Below are positions 34,511-44,284 of a stretch of DNA of 64,000 bases, in pieces. The translations under genes and the position numbers were made by a program. Every line of letters starts with the position of its first letter. The first letter of the stretch is position 1. Source of the stretch: Streptosporangium sandarakinum (GTDB lineage: Bacteria > Actinomycetota > Actinomycetes > Streptosporangiales > Streptosporangiaceae); assembly GCF_013409935.1 (NCBI RefSeq), contig NZ_JACCCO010000002.1:1240001-1304000 (forward strand), read 5' to 3'. A model generated the notes under the pieces. That model did no database searches. It saw only the letters and a program-made list of their open reading frames with translations, and was not told the origin of the DNA.

Positions 34511-36958
34511 CTACGATACGGGTCGCCAGTTGCGCCGACGCTGGATCCTCATCCGGAGCCAGAGCAGGAGCAGCAGGCCGCCGACCGCCGCCCCGACCGC
34601 GGGCAGGCCCCGCACGTCGGACAGCACCGAGCTCGACCGGTTCGCCGACTCGATCTTCGTGTTCGACCCGTCGAGCTCCTGGGGAAGCGGTGCCCCCGGC
34701 GGCATCGCCAGCGGCGACGGAGCCCCGGGCACGCCCGGTGTGACGGGGGCACCCGGGACGCCGGGGGTCATCGGCGTGCCGAGACCACCCTGCTGGGGGT
34801 ATCCCGGCTGCGGGTATCCCTGCTGGGCGGGCGGCTGCCCGAGCTGTCCCGGCTGTCCCATCTGGCCGGGCTGCCGGGGCGGCACCGGCATCTGGCCCGG
34901 CGGAATCTGCCCCTGCGGGAACATGGGCGGCGGCCCCATCTGCGGCGGCACCTGGGGAAGGGCCGGCATCTGCTGCGGCATCACCGGCATCTGGCGAGGC
35001 ATCGGCGGCATCTGCTGGGGCATCGGCGGCATCACCGGGAGCTGCCCCATCTGCGGCGGCATCTGCTGGATCGGGGACAGCCGCATGCCGACGGCCCCCT
35101 GCCTCCGGGCTCCCCGCTGGGCCGCGCCGTTCCTGAGCGTCGCCCTCGGACCCTGGAGCCCCGGGACGGCCTGCGGCTGGGTCGCCATCGCCGTCCGCGG
35201 CACCCGCGGGCCCCGGGCGGAGCCGCGGGACGCGCTCCCCTGCCCCGGCGCGGCACCCGGCTCCTGGACGGTGGACGCCTGGGAGGCGGGGTCCTCGTAG
35301 ACCGGGAGGTTGCGCCGGGACGCCGGGATGTCCTCCAGGACCATCGGCATGCCCCGGCCCTCCGAGCCCGCCGGCCAGGAGCTCGAACCCGGGTCCGCGG
35401 CGAGGGCCCTGGTCTCCGGCAGCGCCGCGCCGCTCTGTGCGGCCGGCCTGCCGGGTGGGAGGGCCGTGCCGGGCCGGGAGAGCAGGTTCGTCCGCTCGTC
35501 CGGGAGCATCCCGGCGGCCTGGCCGGTGTCCCGCGCGCGCTCACCGAACATGCCGGGCATCGCCTCGGGGGCCGCCCCGGTGAGGGCGGAACCTCCGGTC
35601 TGCGGCGCCCGCGTGGTCCCGGCGGTGCTCGCCGCCACGTCTCCGGCGCCTCCCGTTCCGGTGCGCACCGCGTCTCCGGCGGCTCCGGCGGCCCCGGGCG
35701 CCGCGGTGCCCGCCGAGTCCCCGGTGGGCCCGGCCGCGCCGGCACCCCGGGCGCCGGCGTCCTGAACGCCGGTCACCCGGGCCTCTCCGGCGCCCGTCCC
35801 GGCTCCGGAGCCCGTGGCGTCGGAGGCCGTGACGTCGCCGGAGCCTCCCGAGCCCGGGACCGCTCCGGCCGCGTCGGTGCTTCGCGCGCTGCCCGGGACC
35901 GGGGTCCGCCCATCGGGAGTCGCGGCCCCCGAGGTGGTCCCCTCCGCGGCGCCGTCCATGGCGCCGTCCATGACGCCGTCCACTGCGCCGGGGCGCTGCG
36001 CGGTCCGCGCCGGGAGTCGCATCGTGGTCCGCGCGGTCCGGGTCACCCACTCGCCCCGGGCATCGCGGATGCGCGCCACCGCGGTCAGCTGAACCTCCTG
36101 GGCCTCCTCCGGCGCGCGCAGCACCACGTCGACGGGCACGTGCTCACCGGCCTTCGCCATCGAGCAGCTCAGCGCGCCCCCCGCCGCCCGGTCGCTCTCC
36201 GCCGGGGCGCCCACCGGAGCCCCCGCGGTGTCCGCCGCCGAACCGGCCGCCGGATCCGCCGCCGAACCGGCCGCCGAACCGGTCACCTGACCGGCTCCGG
36301 CGTCCCGGACCCCGGAGACGCCCGCCGGGACGGCCTCACCCTTCTCCGCCGGACCGGCCGCCGGACCGGTCGCCGGACCCGTCCCGGTGCCCCGGAACCC
36401 GGCGGCGCCCGCCGTGTCGTCCCTCAGCGGGGCGTCCGCCGCCGGCGCGGCCGCGAGCGGGCCGTCGCCGGACCCGACCGCCTCGGGAAGGCCCGCCGGG
36501 CGGAAGGCCGCCGCGCGGGCGCCACCCGCCGCGGGAGCCTCCTGCGCGTCCGGCGCGGCGGCCGGGACGTCCCGGCCGGGCCCCTCGGCCACCGGGGCCC
36601 CCTCCACCGCCGGCGCGGCCCCGCGCGGGCAGTCGACGTCCTTGAGCGCCTCGGCGGGTTTCGAGGAGACGGCCAGCCACGCCTCGTCACCGGCCCCCCG
36701 CAGCCACAGCCGGAACCGGAGCTCGTCGGCGGCGGCCCCGGACGCCGCGGCGGGGTCGCCCGCCGCCACCGCCGACGCGTCCGCCGCCACCGCCGACGCG
36801 TCCGCCGCCACCGCCGGGGCGTCCGCCGCGACCTCCCCCGGCATCGACCCGGCCGACCCCGGTGTCACGTCCGCGTACGCGGCCGGGACGCCGCCCAGGA
36901 TGAGGGCCCCCGCCCCCACCGCGGACGCGACCCGGGCACGTTGCAACCACTCGGTCAC
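34511..36958 (-). CDS. Large low-complexity surface protein with C-terminal membrane anchor
   Basis: 815 residues, no recognised domain. A signal peptide (residues 1-29, AVGAGALILGGVPAAYA) leads to Ala-rich repeats (VAADASAVAADASAV) and then a more ordered segment with DELRFRLWLRGAGDEAWLAV and, near 265-310, SCSMAKAGEHVPVDVVLRAP. Long Gly/Ala/Thr stretches and a Met/Pro/Gln-rich tract (about 640-720; MPPMPQQMPPMPRQM) follow. A single helix near 785-803 and the basic tail RMRIQRRR anchor it with the bulk outside. The GTG start has GGAGAG upstream. It lies 77 bp after the Nudix gene on the same strand. A role as a cell-wall-spanning part of the nearby secretion machine is only positional inference. 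Confidence 0.65.
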   Translation of the reverse strand: MTEWLQRARVASAVGAGALILGGVPAAYADVTPGSAGSMPGEVAADAPAVAADASAVAADASAVAAGDPAAASGAAADELRFRLWLRGAGDEAWLAVSSKPAEALKDVDCPRGAAPAVEGAPVAEGPGRDVPAAAPDAQEAPAAGGARAAAFRPAGLPEAVGSGDGPLAAAPAADAPLRDDTAGAAGFRGTGTGPATGPAAGPAEKGEAVPAGVSGVRDAGAGQVTGSAAGSAADPAAGSAADTAGAPVGAPAESDRAAGGALSCSMAKAGEHVPVDVVLRAPEEAQEVQLTAVARIRDARGEWVTRTARTTMRLPARTAQRPGAVDGVMDGAMDGAAEGTTSGAATPDGRTPVPGSARSTDAAGAVPGSGGSGDVTASDATGSGAGTGAGEARVTGVQDAGARGAGAAGPTGDSAGTAAPGAAGAAGDAVRTGTGGAGDVAASTAGTTRAPQTGGSALTGAAPEAMPGMFGERARDTGQAAGMLPDERTNLLSRPGTALPPGRPAAQSGAALPETRALAADPGSSSWPAGSEGRGMPMVLEDIPASRRNLPVYEDPASQASTVQEPGAAPGQGSASRGSARGPRVPRTAMATQPQAVPGLQGPRATLRNGAAQRGARRQGAVGMRLSPIQQMPPQMGQLPVMPPMPQQMPPMPRQMPVMPQQMPALPQVPPQMGPPPMFPQGQIPPGQMPVPPRQPGQMGQPGQLGQPPAQQGYPQPGYPQQGGLGTPMTPGVPGAPVTPGVPGAPSPLAMPPGAPLPQELDGSNTKIESANRSSSVLSDVRGLPAVGAAVGGLLLLLWLRMRIQRRRNWRPVS

Positions 36959-37035
36959 CGCATCTCTCCGATCCCCCGTTACGAACGCGCATGATCAGCA
37001 CGTTGAGCAACGACAAGCCTACCGTGAGTAGCGGG

Positions 37036-37428
37036 TCAGATGCCGCCAAGATGACCTTGTACGGCGCGCACGATCGGCAGGTCCGCGGGCAGCCACGCCA
37101 CGTCGAACAGCTCGCCGGGGGCCAGCCAGCGCAGCTCCAGGTGCTCCTTGGCCTCCGGCTCCCCCTCGATGATCCGCGCCAGCCAGACCCGGAGCACGTA
37201 GTCGCCGGTCAGCGGCCAGTCGCCGCCGACCTGGGCCCCGGCGGCGACCACGACCCCCAGTTCCTCCACGCACTCGCGGACCAGGGCCGTGTGGTCGTCC
37301 TCCCCCGGATCGACCTTCCCCCCGGGCAGCTCCCAGCCGCCGGCCAGCTCGGGCGGCTCGGCGCGCTGGGCGGCGAGCAGCCTGCCGTCGCCGTCGAGGA
37401 TCGCGGCCCCGACGACGACCTTCTTCAC
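37036..37428 (-). CDS. Nudix hydrolase, MutT-like
   Basis: 130 residues with a full Nudix box GGKVDPGEDDHTALVRECVEE followed by LGV (about 38-62), which binds Mg and hydrolyses nucleoside diphosphate linkages; MutT-type enzymes clean oxidised dGTP. The GTG start has AAGGAG 6 bases upstream, and the upstream NlpC/P60 gene stops 12 bases earlier. It is probably transcribed with the secretion-like cluster although its job looks unrelated. Confidence 0.88.
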   Translation of the reverse strand: MKKVVVGAAILDGDGRLLAAQRAEPPELAGGWELPGGKVDPGEDDHTALVRECVEELGVVVAAGAQVGGDWPLTGDYVLRVWLARIIEGEPEAKEHLELRWLAPGELFDVAWLPADLPIVRAVQGHLGGI

Positions 37429-37439
37429 GAAGAACTCCT

Positions 37440-38528
37440 TCAGCCTTGCTCCTTCAGTCTGAGCTGTTCGAGGACCTGCGGGTTCTGCAGCGGGCGGGTG
37501 TACCCGATGATGCCGGTGCGGTCGCGATAGGTGGTGACCTTGATCGGCCCGCACAGTGTGCACCGTGCCTCCACCATCTTGCCCGGCGAGACGACCATGC
37601 CCACGTGTCCCGGGTTGTTCGCGCTCGTTCCTGGCCCGGCGTTGAAGAAGACCAGGTCACCGGGTTGCTCCTCGCCCGCGTCGATCCGCACCCCGAAGGG
37701 CCACTGACCGAAGGTGGTGCGCGGGATCGTCAGGCCGGCGTTGCGGTAGGCCATGTAGATGATCCCCGAGCAGTCGAAGGCGTCCGGTCCGGTGCCGCCC
37801 CACACGTACGGCTTGCCGCGCTGGGCGAGCGCGTACTGCAGGATCTGGGCCACCGTCCCGCTGGGCGCCGCCTGCACCAGCGGCTCGTCGCAGGCGGGTT
37901 CGGCCTGCGGCGGCACGGCGACCGCGCCGTCCTCGGCGTATTTCCGGGCGATCTCCATGACCTGGTCCACGTACCACCAGGCCCGGTTGTAGACGAACAG
38001 CGACCGCCGCACGTCCTCCGGCGCGCCGTTGCGCTTGAGCATCTTCGCCGCGCCCAGGATGGCGTCGGCGGGGTTGTAGACGTCGGCCCAGCCGTCGCCG
38101 TCGCCGTCGGAGGCGTAGCCGTTGAACTTCGACGGAATCTTGATCTTCGCCTTGCCGCCCCATGTGCCGATCAGGAACTGCATCGGCCCGGCGGCGCCGG
38201 CGTAGTTGGTGCCGCTGCGCACTCCGGGCAGGGTGGAGCGGCCGTGGTCGGTCTCGCGCTTGCCCACTCCGGCGAGCACGTTCCACTGCACGCCGACCTG
38301 CTTGCCGTACTTGCGGTACAGCTTCAGGTAGTCCGAGGGGATGTCCGCCGTGGCGGCCTTGGACTCGGCGCTGACGTTCTTCACGGCCGCCTCGCAGTCG
38401 GGCAGCTCGCCGCCGACGATCGACGGGAACGTGCTGACCATCATCATCGGCGCCATGATCAGGGTGAGCAGGCAGACCCCGGCGACGCCGAGGACCAGCG
38501 GGATCCGCGTCCTGCGCCCGGCCCTCAC
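37440..38528 (-). CDS. Lytic transglycosylase-NlpC/P60 peptidoglycan hydrolase
   Basis: 362 residues. A membrane anchor or signal (about 10-32) is followed by a soluble lytic transglycosylase-like domain (about 65-190; GVGKRETDHGRS with catalytic Glu, GAAGPMQFLIGTWG) and an NlpC/P60 cysteine peptidase (about 235-345; catalytic Cys in DAFDCSGIIYMAYRNAG, His in NPGHVGMVVSPG). Two-domain hydrolases of this kind (VirB1/TcpG type) open the cell wall for conjugation or secretion machines in Gram-positive bacteria. It lies 13 bases after the small membrane protein gene within the same operon. Confidence 0.9.
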   Translation of the reverse strand: MRAGRRTRIPLVLGVAGVCLLTLIMAPMMMVSTFPSIVGGELPDCEAAVKNVSAESKAATADIPSDYLKLYRKYGKQVGVQWNVLAGVGKRETDHGRSTLPGVRSGTNYAGAAGPMQFLIGTWGGKAKIKIPSKFNGYASDGDGDGWADVYNPADAILGAAKMLKRNGAPEDVRRSLFVYNRAWWYVDQVMEIARKYAEDGAVAVPPQAEPACDEPLVQAAPSGTVAQILQYALAQRGKPYVWGGTGPDAFDCSGIIYMAYRNAGLTIPRTTFGQWPFGVRIDAGEEQPGDLVFFNAGPGTSANNPGHVGMVVSPGKMVEARCTLCGPIKVTTYRDRTGIIGYTRPLQNPQVLEQLRLKEQG

Positions 38529-38541
38529 CGCGGACCGCCGT

Positions 38542-39207
38542 TCATCCGTCCTCCCCGGGTGGCGAGATGCGGTCGTCCCCCTCCTGACCCGCGTCGGCCG
38601 GCTCCAGGTTGTGGACCCGCCACTCGGTGCCGACCTCGATGAGCGTGACGGCGTAGTCGTCGGTCAGGTCGCGGGGCCCGGCCTTGGTGGTGATCTTCTG
38701 GGTCCCGGTGATCACGAAGGTCACCGAGGTGTCCTGGACCTGCCGGATCTCCTTGACCTGGGCGCTGCCGACCGAGACGACCTGGTCGGCCTTGTTGGCC
38801 TCGATCGTGCCGGGCGAGGAGAACGTGCGCAGCAGGACGTCGGCGAACTCGGTCGTGGTGTAGCCGCCGACCCGGTCGCCGTAGGCCGCCGGGTCCTCGT
38901 CGTAGCGGTAGGTGCCGTACGCGGCGGTGAACCGCCGGGCGTAGTCGGCCGCGGCGGCGAGCTCCTGCTTGGTCATCGGCAGGTAGGAGTAGACGTCGAA
39001 GGGCGCGTCGCTGGCCGTGGCCGCCGGCCGGGGCGGCTCGGCGCTCACCCGCGCCTGCGCCGTCGCCCGGCCCGCCCGCGCCGGGCCCTCCGCGGACGGT
39101 TCCCCGCCCGACTGCCCCGACATCATCGTCAGGTAGATCCCGACGCCGGCGAGCATCGCGACCAGCACCGCGAAGACGAGTCCCCGGCGGTTGCCGCCTT
39201 CCGTCAT
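38542..39207 (-). CDS. Bitopic membrane protein, VirB8/TcpC-like position
   Basis: 221 residues: a single membrane helix (about 10-30), a linker of about 40 residues, and a soluble extracytoplasmic domain (about 75-205; MTKQELAAAADYARRFTAAYG, VTFVITGTQKITTK, YAVTLIEVGTEWRVHNLEP) that looks like an NTF2-like alpha+beta fold, as in VirB8/TcpC assembly proteins. That fold call is inference. The start is 2 bases after the stop of the channel-like gene, so the two are tightly coupled. Confidence 0.7.
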   Translation of the reverse strand: MTEGGNRRGLVFAVLVAMLAGVGIYLTMMSGQSGGEPSAEGPARAGRATAQARVSAEPPRPAATASDAPFDVYSYLPMTKQELAAAADYARRFTAAYGTYRYDEDPAAYGDRVGGYTTTEFADVLLRTFSSPGTIEANKADQVVSVGSAQVKEIRQVQDTSVTFVITGTQKITTKAGPRDLTDDYAVTLIEVGTEWRVHNLEPADAGQEGDDRISPPGEDG

Positions 39208-39209
39208 CG

Positions 39210-41666
39210 TCAGTCCGCCTCCGGCTTCGAGGCGCGCAGCCAGAACGGCGCGGGCGCCTCATCGGCCTCCCTGCCCCGCTCGGAGCGGCTGGACAGCCAG
39301 AGCGGGGGCGCCTCGGACCGCCGCTCGGACCGTTCGGGCCGGCCGGAGTCCCGCCTGGACCCGGAGGCTCCGCCGGAGCCGAACAGGCCGCCGCCGGACC
39401 CCGAGGAACCGCCCGAGCCGCCCGACGAACGGCCGGAACCGGAACCGCGCGAGGACCCGCCGGAACCGGAGCCGCGTGAGGACGACTCGGAGCGCCGCGA
39501 ACCGCCGCCCCCGCCGCCGAAGAGGCTCGCGCCGCTCCGGCCGCCTCCCGGTGAGGACGGCGCCGCGGACCGGCCCGCCGAGGAGCCGGACCCGCCCGAG
39601 GAGGAGCCGCCCTGCGGGGCCCAGCCGCCGCCGGACCGCCCGCCGAACCAGCCGCTCCCGCCGCGGCCCCCGGAGGCGCCGCCGGACCTGGCCGTGGATC
39701 CGCCGGCCCCGCCCGCCGTACGGCCGGACCCGCCGCCCGCCGCGCCGCCGGCCGTACCGGAGAGGTTGAGCGGCGGCGCCGCGCCGGGGCGCGCCGCGGT
39801 GACCGGGCGACCCCCGGCCTTGCGCCTCCCGCCCGCCTGGGCGTCGGTGTCCAGCGGCGCGGGCTGCGCGCCGGCCGGGACCCGGGTGCCGGAGGGCGTG
39901 CCCGCCGCCGCGCCGCCGTCCTCGCCGCGGACCCTGCCCTGGGCGACCGCCGCGGCGGCCGTCGCCGCGGACGCGCCGGTGGCGAGCGCCGCGGCCTGCA
40001 GCGCGGGCTCGGCCTTGCGCATGCCCCAGCGGCCCACCCGGGCCGCCGCGACGGGCGGCAGCGCGCCCGCCGCCCGTTGCAGGGTCGGCGCGGTGGCGGC
40101 GTCGCCGAGAACGCGGGTGGCGAGCGTGTGGCCGTCCATGGAGGCGAACAGGTGCTGGAACGGCCGCCGGTAGAAGAACACCGCGATCGTCAGCAGGGCC
40201 ATGAACATCACCTGCATGCCCCACGGCATGGCGGTGGAGATGATCAGGGCGTAGCCGTACACCAGGACGCCGAGGACCAGGGCCAGCACCGCCTGCCGCA
40301 GCAGCGTGCCGACCAGCATCTCCACCCAGCGCATCGCGATGATGCGGCCGGAGCCGGGATGCACGCCGAGCAGCAGGAAGATCGGCCCGAGGATCAGCAG
40401 CAGCAGGAACCCGACCTTGAGCACCAGCAGCGAGACCGCCACCAGGAAGATCAGCACGCCCGCGACCATCGCGGCCAGCAGGGCGCCGATCGCGATGCCG
40501 AGCCGGCTCGTCCAATCCTTTCCCTGGAAGAGGAAGAAGATCGGCGTGTTCTCCAGCGGCTTGGCGATCTCCTCCTCGTACCGTAGCTGGTGGGAGTTGC
40601 TCGCGGGCAGCTGCGCGGCCCGCATCTCGGTGGCGTCGATGGCCTGGATGTCCAGCAGCTTGGGAGCGAGCTTCTGCACGACCGGGGCGGTCGCCTCGGC
40701 GGTGCCGAACTCGCCCATCAGCCACGGCTTGCAGACCAGCACCGACCAGAGCGCGTCGGCGTTCTGCTCAACCCCGGGGACGCCGGGCTGGCCGTAACCG
40801 CCGGCCCTGGCCTGGGGGGCGGGGTCGCCCTTGGTGGGCATGCAGGAGGTGCCACCCGCGCCGGGCAGGCCGGAGAAGGCCGAGTTGACGACCTCGCCGG
40901 TCTTGTCGGTGACGACCTTCCCCAGCGAGGTGAAGTCGCCGGGGCGGCTGAAGAACCAGACCGCGACGGTGACCGCGAGGACCATCCAGATGACGCCCTC
41001 GGCGGTCGTGGTCGCGCGCTTGCGGATCAGGCCGTACCAGGCGAGCCAGATGGCGCCGAGGATCACGATCGGCCGCAGGTACGGCCAGTACATGGCGTTC
41101 GCCAGGTTGGCCACGATGTCGTCGACGACATCCTTGATCGACTCCAGCGGACCCTCGGTGGCGGCCGCCTGGTAGGTGGTGATGGTCAGCCGGTCGAGTG
41201 ACTTGGCCCAGGAGAAGACCGTGTTGGCCCAGGCGTTGCCCAGCACCGCCGCGACGTCGTCGCAGCCCAGGTTGTAGGTGTGCCAGAACTGGCCGCTCAT
41301 GCCGTAGGTGGTGTAGTTGCCCTGCGCCGCGGCGGCCGCCCCGGGGGCGCCGGACGCGGCCGGGGCGGGCGCCGGCGTGATCGCCGCGCCCGACGTCGCG
41401 GGCGTGGCCGGGTCCGGGGGCTTGACCAGGCCGTCCACACCCGATCCGACGACCTCGGGGGTGAGGTCCGGCGACAGGTCGCAGGGAGCGGCGATGGCGA
41501 CGGACCCCCCCTCGGGGAACACCAGGGGCAGCGCGAGGAAGGCGGTCAGCGCCACCAGCGCGATGGCGACCCGCCTGCGTAGCCGGCTGCGGGAGCCTCT
41601 CTTTCCCTTCCGGGAGCCCCCGTGCCCGCCGCGGGACTTCCCGTGCCCCTTGCCGGAGCCCTTCAT
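39210..41666 (-). CDS. TrbL/VirB6-like polytopic membrane protein
   Basis: 818 residues. A basic Gly/Lys/Arg-rich N-terminus and signal-like helix (about 33-55) are followed by an extracytoplasmic region and a cluster of about 7-8 membrane helices (about 190-480), including GVLIFLVAVSLLVLKVGFLL, then a cytoplasmic Ser/Gly-rich tail of about 300 residues (GSGGSSRGSGSGRSSGGSG) ending in FWLRASKPEAD. The layout matches TrbL/VirB6-type channel proteins of type IV secretion systems. ATG 41666 overlaps the stop of the VirB4-like gene (ATGA), which fixes this start over the longer open frame. Confidence 0.8.
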   Translation of the reverse strand: MKGSGKGHGKSRGGHGGSRKGKRGSRSRLRRRVAIALVALTAFLALPLVFPEGGSVAIAAPCDLSPDLTPEVVGSGVDGLVKPPDPATPATSGAAITPAPAPAASGAPGAAAAAQGNYTTYGMSGQFWHTYNLGCDDVAAVLGNAWANTVFSWAKSLDRLTITTYQAAATEGPLESIKDVVDDIVANLANAMYWPYLRPIVILGAIWLAWYGLIRKRATTTAEGVIWMVLAVTVAVWFFSRPGDFTSLGKVVTDKTGEVVNSAFSGLPGAGGTSCMPTKGDPAPQARAGGYGQPGVPGVEQNADALWSVLVCKPWLMGEFGTAEATAPVVQKLAPKLLDIQAIDATEMRAAQLPASNSHQLRYEEEIAKPLENTPIFFLFQGKDWTSRLGIAIGALLAAMVAGVLIFLVAVSLLVLKVGFLLLLILGPIFLLLGVHPGSGRIIAMRWVEMLVGTLLRQAVLALVLGVLVYGYALIISTAMPWGMQVMFMALLTIAVFFYRRPFQHLFASMDGHTLATRVLGDAATAPTLQRAAGALPPVAAARVGRWGMRKAEPALQAAALATGASAATAAAAVAQGRVRGEDGGAAAGTPSGTRVPAGAQPAPLDTDAQAGGRRKAGGRPVTAARPGAAPPLNLSGTAGGAAGGGSGRTAGGAGGSTARSGGASGGRGGSGWFGGRSGGGWAPQGGSSSGGSGSSAGRSAAPSSPGGGRSGASLFGGGGGGSRRSESSSRGSGSGGSSRGSGSGRSSGGSGGSSGSGGGLFGSGGASGSRRDSGRPERSERRSEAPPLWLSSRSERGREADEAPAPFWLRASKPEAD

Positions 41667-44155
41667 GACCGCACCTCCACCGCCACGGCGCCCTGCCTGC
41701 TGACTCGGTCTCCCCCGGGCTGACCCTGGGGGTCGGCCGGGGGCCTCTCGTGGGTCGGGTTCGTGTCGAGCCAGCGCAGCAGCTCGTCGGAGATGAGGTC
41801 CACTCCGATGCGGCCCGCGCGGCCGTCCAGGTCGCGGAACACGCACTCGCCGTTGCCGAGCGAGCGCAGGACCGCCTTGTGCTCCTCGGAGGGCTCGACC
41901 CCGAGCAGCGCCATCACGTGGTCGACCTCGACCCGCTCGGTGGACCGGAACGCGAACACCGACGACAGGCAGTTGGTCACCTGCTCGCTCAGCAGGTCGC
42001 CGGCGTTCTGCGACACCAGCACCAGCGCGGTGTTGCGGGAGCGGCCCATCCGGCTCACCTCGGGCACCAGCTTGGCGCCCTCGGGGGTGGAGGTGATCGC
42101 CCACGCCTCGTCCAGGAAGATCGCCTTGGGGGTCCGCCGGTCGAGGCCGTTCATCAGGCCCCGGGCGAACTGCGCGACGAGGTAGAGCAGCGCCACCGAC
42201 AGCCGCTGCTCGTAGGAGTAGTCGTCGCGGCCGGTGGCGGCGTCCGGGAGGGTCAGGCCGCCGAGGGTGAAGACCGTGGTCCAGCCCTCGGTGTCGATCT
42301 GCTCGCCGCCTGAGGGGTCGAAGCAGAGCCGGGCCAGGTGCATCTCCGACATGGAGCGGAGCACCGCGCCCAGGTTCTTGGAGGCGGCGTCCTCGGTCTG
42401 CTCCAGGAACTCGACGACCTTCGCCAGCGAGGGGTCCTCGCCATTGGCGACCGCCGCGACCGCCTGGATCATCGCCGACTCCCGCTCCTCCGACATGCGC
42501 GGCAGCAGCAGGCGCAGGGTCTCGCTCGCCATCGTCTTCTTGGCGGCGATGTCGTCGCCGAAGGAGAACGGGTCCAGCAGGCCGGGGGCCGCCGAGCCCA
42601 GCGGGATGATCCGCGCCTTGCGGCCCCGGTTGCGCAGCAGCTGGACCAGCGACTCGGCGTCGCCCTTGGGGTCGATGACCGCGACCGTCACGCCGCGCAG
42701 CGCCATCTGGTAGATCATCAGCAGCGCCAGCGTGGTCTTGCCGCCGCCGGGCTCACCGGTGATCGCGATGGCCGTCGGGCGGTTGCGGGTGGCCGCCACC
42801 AGCGGGTCGAAGTGCACGATGCTGCGCGCCCGGCCGAGGGTCTCCCCGATGTACGGTCCCATCCACCCGGCGCCCGACTCGTCCACCCGGTCGCCCAGGT
42901 CCACGGTCGCGGTCGCCATGCCGCCCGCGATGGTGCGCAGCGGCTGCCGCTGGGCGTAGGCGTTGACCCGGACCCGCTCGCCCGGCAGCGCCTCGCAGAA
43001 CAGCGAGAACTGGTCGCCGGTGGAGTTGACGATGTCGATGCCCATGTCGCGGTAGTGCTCCACGACCGCCTCGACCCGCTGCACGCAGATCTCCTCGGTC
43101 GGGGCCGACACCATCAGCCGGTGCCAGCCGTACACGAACGGCAGGCGCTCCTTGGTGATGCCGTGCTCCAGCATCCGGGCCGCGTCGATCTGCTCGGCCA
43201 GCGCCAGCGGGGCCTCGGCGCCCGCCTCGCGGATGTGGATGTCCATGTCGCGGGCGTGGGCGAGCTTGCGCGCGACGTCCTTGCTGGCCTTGACCGGGGA
43301 GATCAGCCGCATCCGCGACGAGACCTCCACCGGGAACGGCAGCTGGTCGGCGAAGTGCATCCACGGCTCGCCGTCGGGGAACGGCATCAGGTCGGGGAAG
43401 CGGGCGAACGACAGGTGCGCCACGTAGGAGTCGCCGTACGGCTGCTCGATCCGCAGCAGCGACCTGCCGTTGTGGATCTGCCCCTCGACCAGCGACTCGA
43501 TCTCGCCCTGCCCCCACCTGCGCTTGGGGCTGGCCGAGGCGGGCGGGTCGCCGAGGGAGCCGGTCGCGGCGTGCTGGAACAGCCAGGCGATCTCGGTGGA
43601 GGTGGCGTGCCGGGCGTACAGGGCGCTGGCCGACAGCGCCCGGCCCAGCCGCTCGGCCTGCTCGGTCCACCGGGTGACCTCGGCCCTGGGGATGTGGTCG
43701 TCCTCGATGCCGAGGGCCTTCTCGCCGCGCTGGTAGAAGCCGAAGAGCTGGGCGAGCGCGCCGCCGCCGAGCTGCCTGCCGCGCGGCCCGAGGCGCACGC
43801 CGAGGTAGACCTCCTTGGTCCAGAAGTCCTTGGCCCAGACGTGGCGGTACATCTCCTCCAGGTAGTCGCGCCAGCCCGGCCCCTCGTCGGAGGTGGCGTT
43901 CAGCGCCATCGCCCACTCGGCCGCCGGGTAGGTGCGGTGCGCCACCCGCAGGTGCACCTCGGCGTCCGGCATCCGGATCGCCGCCAGCGCGATGGTGACG
44001 TTGGTTGCCAGCGCCTCCCGCTCCTCGGGGGTGACGAACTCGTAGCTCACCGTCGGCAGCCTGAAGTAGGCCCAGACCGCCGAGTCGGTCAGCAGGATCC
44101 GGTCGTCGAAGTACCGGACCGCGAGACGGCTGTGTGCCCGTGACGCGCGGCTCAC
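41663..44155 (-). CDS. VirB4/TraC-type secretion ATPase
   Basis: 830 residues. The N-terminal half (about 1-440) is the VirB4-family domain (SRAHSRLAVRYFDDRILL, VWAKDFWTKEVYLGVRLG). The C-terminal half is a RecA/HerA-like motor with Walker A GEPGGGKTTLALLM (about 470), Walker B KAIFLDEAWAI (about 682) and a motif VSQNAGDL. It would energise assembly or substrate transfer of a type IV secretion-like complex at the inner face of the membrane. It is the most conserved anchor of the cluster and overlaps the channel gene by 4 bases. No separate coupling protein (VirD4/TraB) is found in the window. Confidence 0.92.
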   Translation of the reverse strand: MSRASRAHSRLAVRYFDDRILLTDSAVWAYFRLPTVSYEFVTPEEREALATNVTIALAAIRMPDAEVHLRVAHRTYPAAEWAMALNATSDEGPGWRDYLEEMYRHVWAKDFWTKEVYLGVRLGPRGRQLGGGALAQLFGFYQRGEKALGIEDDHIPRAEVTRWTEQAERLGRALSASALYARHATSTEIAWLFQHAATGSLGDPPASASPKRRWGQGEIESLVEGQIHNGRSLLRIEQPYGDSYVAHLSFARFPDLMPFPDGEPWMHFADQLPFPVEVSSRMRLISPVKASKDVARKLAHARDMDIHIREAGAEAPLALAEQIDAARMLEHGITKERLPFVYGWHRLMVSAPTEEICVQRVEAVVEHYRDMGIDIVNSTGDQFSLFCEALPGERVRVNAYAQRQPLRTIAGGMATATVDLGDRVDESGAGWMGPYIGETLGRARSIVHFDPLVAATRNRPTAIAITGEPGGGKTTLALLMIYQMALRGVTVAVIDPKGDAESLVQLLRNRGRKARIIPLGSAAPGLLDPFSFGDDIAAKKTMASETLRLLLPRMSEERESAMIQAVAAVANGEDPSLAKVVEFLEQTEDAASKNLGAVLRSMSEMHLARLCFDPSGGEQIDTEGWTTVFTLGGLTLPDAATGRDDYSYEQRLSVALLYLVAQFARGLMNGLDRRTPKAIFLDEAWAITSTPEGAKLVPEVSRMGRSRNTALVLVSQNAGDLLSEQVTNCLSSVFAFRSTERVEVDHVMALLGVEPSEEHKAVLRSLGNGECVFRDLDGRAGRIGVDLISDELLRWLDTNPTHERPPADPQGQPGGDRVSRQGAVAVEVRS

Positions 44156-44284
44156 CCGGCCTCCCCCGCCCGGGACGCGGCACGGCCCGCCCCGCGGACC
44201 GCCTGATCGCCCGCCCGTCCCATACGGCCGTTCACCCCGTCACCTCGTCACGCCCGTCCACCACGTCTCGTCCCGCCCGGGGGA

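Noticed and set aside
35380-35395. GAGCTCGAACCCGGG resembling a tRNA T-arm
   Set aside because: It is inside a coding frame and no acceptor or anticodon stem can be folded around it.
42338-44143. 601-codon plus-strand frame opposite the VirB4-like gene
   Set aside because: Shadow frame; the minus-strand product has Walker A and B and a 4-base overlap with the next gene.
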